From: Enterovibrio paralichthyis
GTDB lineage: Bacteria > Pseudomonadota > Gammaproteobacteria > Enterobacterales > Vibrionaceae
Assembly (NCBI RefSeq): GCF_019209835.1
Contig: NZ_JAHUTS010000005.1
Coordinates: 239,414 to 303,413, forward strand
DNA: 64,000 bases
Direction of reading: 5' to 3'
Below are positions 37,510-45,107 of the stretch, in pieces (the stretch's first letter is position 1; the number at the start of each line of letters is the position of its first letter). The notes under the pieces are model-generated. The model saw only the letters and a program-made list of their open reading frames with translations. It was not told where the DNA came from and made no database searches. Both the position numbers and the translations under genes were made by a program.

Positions 37510-38481
37510 ATGAAAACAAGTTTTGATGTTTTTAACGGCGATGCCGACGGGATTTGCGCCCTGATCCAATTGCGACTTGCTACCCCGAAAGACAGCAAAT
37601 TGATCACCGGGGTAAAGCGGGATATCGCCCTGCTCAAACAGGTTGATCCTGCCATTGCGCAGGACGTGACTGTGCTGGATGTGGCGATGGAGAAAAACCG
37701 CGCCGCGCTGGACAACCTGCTTGCCGAAGGCGTTCGGGTGTTTTATGCCGACCACCACAACCCGGGCGAGATCCCTGCCCATTCCTCGCTGACCGCACAT
37801 ATCAATACTGCGGCAAACACCTGTACCAGCCTGATTATCGACAAGCTGTTGGAAGGCCGTTACCGCGAGTGGGCACTGGTTGGCGCTTATGGCGACAACA
37901 TGATTGCCACTGCCGACACGCTGGCAAATAAAGCCGGTTTGAGTGAGCAGGACCGCACCAAGCTGATGCAGTTCGGGACCTACCTCAACTACAACGGCTA
38001 CGGCGCATCGCTGTCGGATCTGCTGTTTCCACCCGCAGAAATCTTCCGCCTGATGGCGCCCTACCCGTCACCGTTCAACTTTATTGCTGAGCGCCCGGAT
38101 ATATACGCCACATTGGAAGAGGGCTTCCTTGGCGACAGCGAGAAAGCCACCGCAGTCACCCCCCATTCCGAAAGACCGGGATCACGGGTATTTATGCTGC
38201 CGGATGAAGCCTGGGCGCGCCGCATCAGTGGTGTGTACAGCAATGATCTGACCAATCGCGACCCGGATACCGCCAATGCGGTGCTGACCGAAAAGCCGGA
38301 CGGCAATTATGTCGTCAGCATCCGGGCGCCACTCAACAACCGCACCGGTGCGGACGAGCTGGCTGCCAGCTTCCCAACCGGCGGCGGACGAAAAGCCGCG
38401 GCAGGGATTAACGCCTTGCCAGCAGAACAACTCAATGAATTTATCGATGCGTTCCACCAGCGTTACCAGCTGGCAACGTAG
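37510..38481 (+). CDS. DHH-family phosphoesterase (candidate PAP/oligonucleotide phosphatase)
   Basis: The 323-residue protein shows the DHH superfamily motifs: motif I FNGDADGICAL (D11, D13), the DHH triad at residues 81-83 (YADHHNPGE) and the DHHA1-type GGGRKAAAG near the C-terminus. Members hydrolyse phosphoesters of nucleotides; NrnA-type proteins degrade short oligonucleotides and 3'-phosphoadenosine 5'-phosphate (PAP), the product left by sulfotransfer. The gene lies 22 bases after the vpsO-like gene and immediately before cysD. I infer a possible role in removing PAP produced by the sulfotransferase-like protein encoded downstream. The family call is firm; the substrate is unproven. 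Confidence 0.8.
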   Translation: MKTSFDVFNGDADGICALIQLRLATPKDSKLITGVKRDIALLKQVDPAIAQDVTVLDVAMEKNRAALDNLLAEGVRVFYADHHNPGEIPAHSSLTAHINTAANTCTSLIIDKLLEGRYREWALVGAYGDNMIATADTLANKAGLSEQDRTKLMQFGTYLNYNGYGASLSDLLFPPAEIFRLMAPYPSPFNFIAERPDIYATLEEGFLGDSEKATAVTPHSERPGSRVFMLPDEAWARRISGVYSNDLTNRDPDTANAVLTEKPDGNYVVSIRAPLNNRTGADELAASFPTGGGRKAAAGINALPAEQLNEFIDAFHQRYQLAT

Positions 38482-38495
38482 GAAAAGGACAACCC

Positions 38496-39413
38496 ATGGT
38501 GGATATGATCTCCCTTAACCAGACCCATCTCAAACAGCTCGAAAACGAGTCGATTCACATCATCCGTGAAGTGGCCGCAGAGTTTGACAATCCGGTCATG
38601 CTTTACTCTATCGGCAAGGATTCAGCGGTCATGCTGCACCTTGCCATGAAAGCGTTTTACCCGGGTAAGCCGCCGTTTCCGCTGCTGCACGTCGACACCA
38701 CGTGGAAGTTTCAGGAAATGATTACCTTCCGCGATCAGATGACCAAAAAGCTCGGCCTCGACCTCTTGGTTCACATCAACCAGGACGGTGTTGATATGGG
38801 GATCGGCCCATTCAGCCATGGCAGTGCAAAACACACTGATGTGATGAAAACCCAGGCGCTGAAACAGGCTCTTGATAAATACGGTTTTGATGCTGCATTT
38901 GGTGGCGCCCGCCGTGACGAAGAGAAGAGCCGCGCCAAAGAGCGTGTCTATTCATTCCGTGACAAGCACCACCGCTGGGATCCGAAAAACCAGCGCCCGG
39001 AGCTTTGGGATATCTACAACGGACGGGTTAACAAAGGGGAGAGTATCCGGGTGTTCCCGCTCTCTAACTGGACAGAGCTGGATATCTGGCAATACATCTA
39101 CCTGGAAAACATCGACATCGTACCGCTGTATTATGCCAAAGAACGTCCGGTCGTTGAGCGCGACGGTACCCTGATCATGGTCGATGATGACCGCATGCCA
39201 CTGGAAGACGGTGAAGTGCCACAGATGAAATCCGTGCGCTTCCGTACCCTTGGCTGCTACCCGCTGACTGGCGCTGTGGAATCCACCGCTGCCACGTTGC
39301 CGGAAATCATTCAGGAGATGTTGCTGACCAAAACCTCAGAACGTCAGGGTCGGGTGATAGACCACGATCAGGCAGGCTCCATGGAGCAGAAAAAACGCGA
39401 AGGCTACTTCTAA
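38496..39413 (+). CDS. cysD: Sulfate adenylyltransferase small subunit CysD
   Basis: The 305-residue protein matches the normal CysD length (302 in E. coli). The PP-loop motif SIGKDSAVML and the conserved LLHVDTTWKFQEM are intact. With CysN it forms ATP sulfurylase, which makes adenosine 5'-phosphosulfate (APS) from sulfate and ATP. It sits inside an EPS operon rather than an assimilatory cysteine operon. A clear ribosome-binding site (AAAGGA) precedes the ATG. A later ATG (38505) is also possible. Confidence 0.97.
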   Translation: MVDMISLNQTHLKQLENESIHIIREVAAEFDNPVMLYSIGKDSAVMLHLAMKAFYPGKPPFPLLHVDTTWKFQEMITFRDQMTKKLGLDLLVHINQDGVDMGIGPFSHGSAKHTDVMKTQALKQALDKYGFDAAFGGARRDEEKSRAKERVYSFRDKHHRWDPKNQRPELWDIYNGRVNKGESIRVFPLSNWTELDIWQYIYLENIDIVPLYYAKERPVVERDGTLIMVDDDRMPLEDGEVPQMKSVRFRTLGCYPLTGAVESTAATLPEIIQEMLLTKTSERQGRVIDHDQAGSMEQKKREGYF

Positions 39414-39468
39414 AAACTCAAAGCCTCGGACATTTAACCCCATTTGCTTGCTGCACAAGGAGTGACCC

Positions 39469-40887
39469 ATGAGCCACAGCTCATCGCTGATCGCGACAGA
39501 TATCGAAGCCTATCTGCATCAGCACGAAAATAAGGATCTGCTGAGGTTGTTGACCTGCGGCAGCGTCGATGACGGCAAATCCACATTGATCGGCAGACTG
39601 CTGTTCGATACCAAACTGATCTTCGAAGATCACCTCACCAGCCTGCACAAAGACAACGCCCGGGTCGGTAACGCCGGTGAAGCGCTCGATCTGGCACTTC
39701 TGGTTGACGGCCTGCAATCTGAGCGCGAGCAAGGCATCACCATTGATGTTGCTTACCGCTATTTCTCGACCGAGAAACGCAAATTCATCATTGCGGACTG
39801 CCCGGGACATGAGCAATACACCCGCAATATGGCGACCGGCGCATCCAACTGTGAGCTGGCCATTGTGATGGTCGATGCCCGTAAAGGGCTTCTCACCCAG
39901 ACCCGCCGTCACAGCTATATCGTGAGCCTGCTCGGTATCCGCCATGTGGTGGTTGCTGTAAACAAGATGGATTTGGTCGGCTTTGACCAGACCGTGTTTG
40001 AGGCCATTCAGGCGGACTACCAGAAGATGGCTGAGCAACTGGGCATTCCGGATGTGCGTTATGTGCCGATTTCGGCTCTGTCCGGTGACAACGTGGTTTC
40101 CCACAGTGAAAACACGCCTTGGTACAAAGGCCCGTCCCTGATGGGTTTGCTGGAAGGCGTGGAAATCAGCCGCGACAAAGACCTCGACCGCCTGCGCTTT
40201 CCAGTGCAGTTTGTGAACCGCCCTAACCTCGATTTCCGCGGTTATTGCGGCACCCTCGCTTCCGGCATTTTACGCAAAGGCGATACCGTGATGGCGCTGC
40301 CGTCCGGCCAGCAAAGCACAGTGGCTTCCATCGTCACCTACAACGATGAACTGGACGCCGTTGCTCCGGGTAACGCCATTACCGTCACCCTGGCCGATGA
40401 AATTGACATCTCACGTGGTGACATGCTGGTGCATGCCGATACCGCACCAACTCTGACCGACAAGGTTTCTGCCAGCCTGGTATGGATGTCTCAGGATGCC
40501 CTGAAGGCGGGCAAAGATTACGACTTTAAGTTTGCGACCCATAACGTCACCGGCCGCATCACTGAGCTGTCGCATAAGATTGATATCAATAACTTTGCCA
40601 CCCTGCCGGCCAATGAACTCCAGCTCAACGAAATCGGCCTGGGGGAGCTTCGCCTGAATGCCCCGGTTGCGGTTGACCGCTACCAGGACAACACCAAAAC
40701 CGGCGCTTTTATTGTGATTGACCGACTGAGCAATATCACGGTCGGTGCCGGTATGGTGGAAACCCTGCACGCACCTCATGATGCCGTTGTCAGCCGCCAC
40801 TATACGGCCGCTGAGATCGCCCTTAACCGCTACATCCGCGAACACTATCCGGAGTGGGAAACCAAGCCGATTGACCCGATCGGTTGA
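39469..40887 (+). CDS. cysN: Sulfate adenylyltransferase GTPase subunit CysN
   Basis: The 472-residue protein is an EF-Tu-like GTPase. G1 (GSVDDGKSTLIG), G3 (DCPGHEQY) and G4 (NKMD) are intact, and beta-barrel domains follow. GTP hydrolysis drives APS formation by CysD. The protein stops at the length of E. coli CysN (475), so no APS kinase (CysC) domain is fused to it, in contrast to bifunctional NodQ-type proteins. No separate cysC lies nearby. A strong ribosome-binding site (AAGGAG) precedes the ATG. Confidence 0.97.
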   Translation: MSHSSSLIATDIEAYLHQHENKDLLRLLTCGSVDDGKSTLIGRLLFDTKLIFEDHLTSLHKDNARVGNAGEALDLALLVDGLQSEREQGITIDVAYRYFSTEKRKFIIADCPGHEQYTRNMATGASNCELAIVMVDARKGLLTQTRRHSYIVSLLGIRHVVVAVNKMDLVGFDQTVFEAIQADYQKMAEQLGIPDVRYVPISALSGDNVVSHSENTPWYKGPSLMGLLEGVEISRDKDLDRLRFPVQFVNRPNLDFRGYCGTLASGILRKGDTVMALPSGQQSTVASIVTYNDELDAVAPGNAITVTLADEIDISRGDMLVHADTAPTLTDKVSASLVWMSQDALKAGKDYDFKFATHNVTGRITELSHKIDINNFATLPANELQLNEIGLGELRLNAPVAVDRYQDNTKTGAFIVIDRLSNITVGAGMVETLHAPHDAVVSRHYTAAEIALNRYIREHYPEWETKPIDPIG

Positions 40888-40905
40888 CCATAAGGTAGCA
40901 ATAAG

Positions 40906-42003
40906 GTGGATACGCTGACACTGAATAACGAGGGAGAGAAGACCACGGTTATGGCGGTGAAGATCCTGCATATCATCAACGACCTGTCCCGCAACGGCGG
41001 CGCACAGCGGTTTGTGATTGACTTGGTCTGCCCGCCACCGCAGGGCTACGACATCCGGGTCATCACCTTGGATGATGACAATGACTTCACCCGTGAACTC
41101 ACCGAAGCCGGGGTGCCGTTTTATGTCTGGAATAAACTGTCACTAAAAGAAAAGTGGCAGTTGCTGCGTTGGCCGGATGTGGTGCATGGTCACCTTTTCC
41201 CATCAATTTATATTGCGCTCGCTGCCGTAGGGAAAAGACATATCCAGACAGAGCACGCTACCCATAACCGCCGCCGCGACCATGGATGGATGAAACCGTT
41301 TGAATGGTTACTTTACTGGCGTTATGACGTGACCGCCTGTATTACCGGACAGGTGCGTGATGCACTGACGGATTTCCTTCCGCACTGGAAAAAGCACTAC
41401 CGGGTGATCCTGAATGGCGTCGATCTGAGTAAATTCTCCCTCAGGGAAAAAGCTGCGCCAGCAGAGAGTAACACCGTGCGTATCGGTATGGTCGGGCGAT
41501 TCCATACCTACAAAGACCATCCCACCCTGTTCCGTGCTCTGACCCATTTGCCCTCCCGTTTTGAGGTGCACCTCGCCGGCGACGGTGATCGCAGGGAAGA
41601 GTATCAGGCGCTGGCAGCGTCACTCGGTATTGAAGACAGGGTGGTATTTCACGGTGTGCGTGCCGACATTCCCGCGTTTCTCGATTCGCTGGATATTTAT
41701 GTGCAGAGCGCGGTTGTCGAAGGCTTTGGCCTAGCTGCCGTGGAAGCTATGGCCGCCGGGTTGCCGGTACTGGCTTCCGATGTGCCGGGCTTGAGTGAAG
41801 TCGTCGAGCGCAGGGATTACCGCTTTCCTGTCGGGGATGACAACGCGCTGGCGGGAAAAATTCTGGCCCTTTGCGATGATACCGACGCCTATGCGAAAGC
41901 CTCTGGCTACGCGGTTCAGCGCTGTCAGGACTTTACCCTGAAAACATTTCGCGACCAGTACTACCGCACGTACCGGGAACTTGCCGGAGCGGTGGATGAA
42001 TAG
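40906..42003 (+). CDS. Glycosyltransferase family 4 (first of two)
   Basis: The 365-residue protein has the two Rossmann-like domains of GT-B enzymes. The C-terminal donor-site signature EGFGLAAVEAMAAGLPVLAS matches GT4 retaining transferases. It probably adds one sugar to the lipid-linked EPS repeat unit on the cytoplasmic face. I keep the GTG at 40906; an ATG at 40951, just before KILHIINDLSRNGG, gives a start closer to the usual N-terminus. The sugar specificity cannot be told. Confidence 0.88.
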   Translation: MDTLTLNNEGEKTTVMAVKILHIINDLSRNGGAQRFVIDLVCPPPQGYDIRVITLDDDNDFTRELTEAGVPFYVWNKLSLKEKWQLLRWPDVVHGHLFPSIYIALAAVGKRHIQTEHATHNRRRDHGWMKPFEWLLYWRYDVTACITGQVRDALTDFLPHWKKHYRVILNGVDLSKFSLREKAAPAESNTVRIGMVGRFHTYKDHPTLFRALTHLPSRFEVHLAGDGDRREEYQALAASLGIEDRVVFHGVRADIPAFLDSLDIYVQSAVVEGFGLAAVEAMAAGLPVLASDVPGLSEVVERRDYRFPVGDDNALAGKILALCDDTDAYAKASGYAVQRCQDFTLKTFRDQYYRTYRELAGAVDE

Positions 42004-43249
42004 ACCGCTAGAGCATGCCGCCGCCTTTGCCATTGCCCTGTTTTTTGTCCCGCTCAAAGCAAATGTGGCCGGGGTATCCGTCTATTTAGCCGATCTGATT
42101 GGTATCGCCTCACTCGGCTTTATGGGTATCGCGCTGGTGCGCGGCCGCCTGATGCCTTCTACCCTCCAGGGTGCCAGCTTTATCCTGGTATTTGTGCTCT
42201 ACATTCTTATCAATGGATTGTTGACCAGTGTGCCCGCCAAACTGGTGGTGATCGAGATGATCCAGTGGCTCTCTGTGGCCGCATTCCTTGGCATGTTGCA
42301 TCAGGCTGGCCTGCTGGCGTCCCCGCGCTTTCTGTCTTTGGTCGCGCTGTACACGTTCGCCGGCGCACTCTATACCGCTGGCTGGCATTTGATGCAGCCA
42401 CAATTCTCTGACTTCAAACACCTGGGTAACACCAAGTACTTCTTCGGTTTTACTTGCGCCCTGATCTACCTGTTGCGCGATCACCTGCGCTTCAGCCACC
42501 TTCTTTTGGCAGCCGCACTGGTGATGCTCTGGATGTCAGGCGAGCGCAAAGCTCTTCTGGGGATAGGGCTAATGATCACCTGCGACCAGCTTTTGTGCCG
42601 GGAAATGCTCCATCAACGTTCGCGCCAGACGGCGGTCGCGCTGGGTGTGTTCTCTGTCGCCGGTGTAGCGCTGGCACTGGTTTCAATTTGGTACCTGTTC
42701 GGGCTTCCCGCCATCCTCGACCATTTTGAATTTACCCGTTTCGACATCCTGTTTGCCGACCAGCAAATGGCGCGCTGGGATTCGGAGCTATGGCGAAAAC
42801 TGCTGCTTGCCAATGGCTTCTCCCTGTTTCTGGAACACCCGATATTCGGTGTGGGGCCGAAAATGCTGCCCCAGTACATCGCCCCCTATTTCCAGAATCA
42901 GGAGTTGGTGGTTTATACCCACAACTTCGCCCTAGATGTTGCCGTTGAGTACGGTTTGGTCGGCTTGGCTATTTTGTTTGGCGGCTTTTTCCTGGGTATG
43001 CACCGCCTGTTTCGCCAGCGTATGACCAATCCTGTCGCCTTTTTGCTGTCGGTCTACATCATCGCGCTGGTGCTGTTTGTCGCCGTAAACAGCACCATCA
43101 TGCTAATGCTGGTGTTGCCCTTTTTCATCAATACCCGTGCGGCTGTCTCACCGGAGCCTATTCCCGACACCGGGAATGCCACCGCCGCCAAACAACGCAT
43201 TAAAACCTCGGTTTCTGTAAAACCGCTACCCCATTCAAAGAGAGGATAA
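41996..43249 (+). CDS. O-antigen ligase/Wzy-like EPS polymerase
   Basis: I use the ATG at 41996, which overlaps the end of the preceding gene and has a GGAG site 8 bases before it. The 417-residue product has about ten membrane helices and a large periplasmic loop between about residues 240 and 310 (ending GVGPKMLPQYIAPYFQNQE), as in Wzy/WaaL proteins. In an EPS operon with a flippase and no lipid A core genes, polymerisation of the repeat unit is the likely role. Wzy proteins share little sequence, so the assignment rests on topology and context. Confidence 0.78.
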   Translation: MNRPLEHAAAFAIALFFVPLKANVAGVSVYLADLIGIASLGFMGIALVRGRLMPSTLQGASFILVFVLYILINGLLTSVPAKLVVIEMIQWLSVAAFLGMLHQAGLLASPRFLSLVALYTFAGALYTAGWHLMQPQFSDFKHLGNTKYFFGFTCALIYLLRDHLRFSHLLLAAALVMLWMSGERKALLGIGLMITCDQLLCREMLHQRSRQTAVALGVFSVAGVALALVSIWYLFGLPAILDHFEFTRFDILFADQQMARWDSELWRKLLLANGFSLFLEHPIFGVGPKMLPQYIAPYFQNQELVVYTHNFALDVAVEYGLVGLAILFGGFFLGMHRLFRQRMTNPVAFLLSVYIIALVLFVAVNSTIMLMLVLPFFINTRAAVSPEPIPDTGNATAAKQRIKTSVSVKPLPHSKRG

Positions 43250-43252
43250 AAA

Positions 43253-44068
43253 ATGAAGTTCAGCCTGGCCCGACAACGTGCATTCGACGAGATCCTGAAC
43301 GCGCCGGATTTTGTGTTGGTCTATCAAATGGGCAAGGTGGGATCGTCCTCAATAGAGGTATCGCTGGAGCAGGCAAACATCCCGAGCTGGCACATCCATA
43401 CCTTTGATGATAATGAAGAATTCCAGATGTACCGTAACACGGCGGACGTTGCCTGTTTCTTTGACTGGCCTGTCCGCACGGCTTACAAACTCACACTGGC
43501 TCACCGTAAGCGCATTCTGCAAAAGCGCGATCACCTGAAGATCATCACCCTGGTTCGCGATCCCATTGCGACTGTGGTCTCACGCTTTTTCCAGGATCTG
43601 CATATCCAGTTTATTGCCGGTAAGAAGAATGAAGCGATCCATGGCGACATGGACGCAACGCTGCGCCATTTGACGGATGCCTTTGAAACCCAGCTACGTC
43701 TGGACTATTTCACCGGCTGGTTCGACAGGGAGATAAAACGCCAGTTTGGTGTGGATGTGCTCGCCCATGTCAAAGACCCGGGCCAAAGCCACTGGCGTAT
43801 CGAGCAAAACGGCTGCGATATCTTGCTGCTCAAGTGCGAAGCGATAAACCAGTCTGCCGATGTACTGGCGGGTTTTTTTGATATGCCCGGCTTTACGCTC
43901 TCGTCCAGTAATGAAGCCTCCAATAAATGGTATTCCGCGCTATATCAGCGCTTTAAAGAAACCTATCCATTCGAGCGTTTATTCCATCTTTACGATGCAC
44001 CGCTTTACCGTGCCGTCTACAGTGAAGAGGAGATTGCACGGTTTAAACAAAAGTGGGGGCAGCGATGA
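43253..44068 (+). CDS. NKWYS-family protein, likely PAPS-dependent polysaccharide sulfotransferase
   Basis: The 271-residue protein carries the family motif NKWYS itself at residues 224-228. A P-loop-like N-terminal segment (YQMGKVGSSSIEV, about 24-36) resembles the 5'-phosphosulfate loop of sulfotransferases. A second segment (LVRDPIATVVSRFF) has R102 and S110 eight residues apart, the spacing of the 3'-phosphate-binding Arg and Ser in PAPS-dependent sulfotransferases. The family is annotated only as putative capsular polysaccharide synthesis. With cysD, cysN and a permease of the sulfate-transporter superfamily in the same operon, sulfation of the EPS is the best inference. The stop overlaps the next start by 4 bases. 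Confidence 0.8.
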   Translation: MKFSLARQRAFDEILNAPDFVLVYQMGKVGSSSIEVSLEQANIPSWHIHTFDDNEEFQMYRNTADVACFFDWPVRTAYKLTLAHRKRILQKRDHLKIITLVRDPIATVVSRFFQDLHIQFIAGKKNEAIHGDMDATLRHLTDAFETQLRLDYFTGWFDREIKRQFGVDVLAHVKDPGQSHWRIEQNGCDILLLKCEAINQSADVLAGFFDMPGFTLSSSNEASNKWYSALYQRFKETYPFERLFHLYDAPLYRAVYSEEEIARFKQKWGQR

Positions 44069-45105
44069 AAACCGTTCTCCATATCACTGAAGCGTTTGGC
44101 GGCGGTATCCAGACGGCGCTTTGCAGCTATGCCAAAACAACAAATGGCGACCCTATCCGCCATTTGTTGTTGGCACGCCTGCGTCCGAAAGACGACACCG
44201 GTATGGCCGTTAACGCCCTGTTTGATGAGGTGCATACGGTAGAAGGCAGCCTGCTGAACTTTTTCCTTGCTGCCCGGAAAGCGGTGTTAGACATTCAGCC
44301 TGACGTCATCCACCTTCACTCCAGTTTCGCCGGTTTCCTTGGCCGTTACTTGCCTAAAGGCAAAGCGAAAATGGTCTATACACCACACTGCTATGCCTTT
44401 GAACGCCGTGACATACCAGAATGGAAGCAAGATATTTATTTGCGCCTTGAAACGTTTGGCCTCTCACGCATTGACGTCATTGCAGGTTGCAGTGAGCGGG
44501 AGTGCGATCTGGCCGGAGCGTTGGGTGCTAAACGTACTATACACCTCAATAATTATGCCGATTTAGATGATGCTGTCAGTAAGCAGCCTCTGAACACTGA
44601 CAGTGAGAAAATCAACGTTGTATTGGTCGGGCGAGTTTCACCGCAAAAAGATCCGCATTTTCTGCTCGAGACACTAAAAAGTCTCAAGGCTTATCCTGAG
44701 TCCGATAAAATCAACTTTCATTGGTTGGGCGGGGGTAATGCTGACATGGAGAAAGCGCTGCGCGAGGCCGGCGTCGAGGTATCAGGTTTGATCCCACATG
44801 CCCAACTACTTGAAAGGTTTAAGCAGGCTGATTTGTATCTTCATACTGCCGCCTGGGAAGGTATGCCGTTGACCATCCTGGAAGCGGCGAGGCTTAGGGT
44901 ACCTATGATCCTGCGCATTATTGGCGCCACGCAGAACTTGCACTATCCGTTTCTGGTTAGCACTCCGGACACCATGGCTAAACAGATCGTAAGATTTTAC
45001 CAAAACCGCCACCATCCGGATTATCAGGACTCGATCGAAGTCTTCAACCGCGAGTTCAGTGCTGAAAAGCAACGTGAGGCGTTACACCTGATCTACGGGA
45101 GCTAA
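44065..45105 (+). CDS. Glycosyltransferase family 4 (second of two)
   Basis: I use the ATG at 44065, overlapping the previous stop (ATGA); a GTG four codons upstream is the alternative. The 346-residue protein starts with KTVLHITEAFGGGIQTAL, typical of GT4 N-termini, and ends with a donor-site motif EGMPLTILEAARLRVP. It probably adds another sugar to the EPS repeat unit. With the priming enzyme and the first transferase this makes three sugar-adding steps visible in the operon. Confidence 0.87.
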   Translation: MKTVLHITEAFGGGIQTALCSYAKTTNGDPIRHLLLARLRPKDDTGMAVNALFDEVHTVEGSLLNFFLAARKAVLDIQPDVIHLHSSFAGFLGRYLPKGKAKMVYTPHCYAFERRDIPEWKQDIYLRLETFGLSRIDVIAGCSERECDLAGALGAKRTIHLNNYADLDDAVSKQPLNTDSEKINVVLVGRVSPQKDPHFLLETLKSLKAYPESDKINFHWLGGGNADMEKALREAGVEVSGLIPHAQLLERFKQADLYLHTAAWEGMPLTILEAARLRVPMILRIIGATQNLHYPFLVSTPDTMAKQIVRFYQNRHHPDYQDSIEVFNREFSAEKQREALHLIYGS

Positions 45106-45107
45106 CC

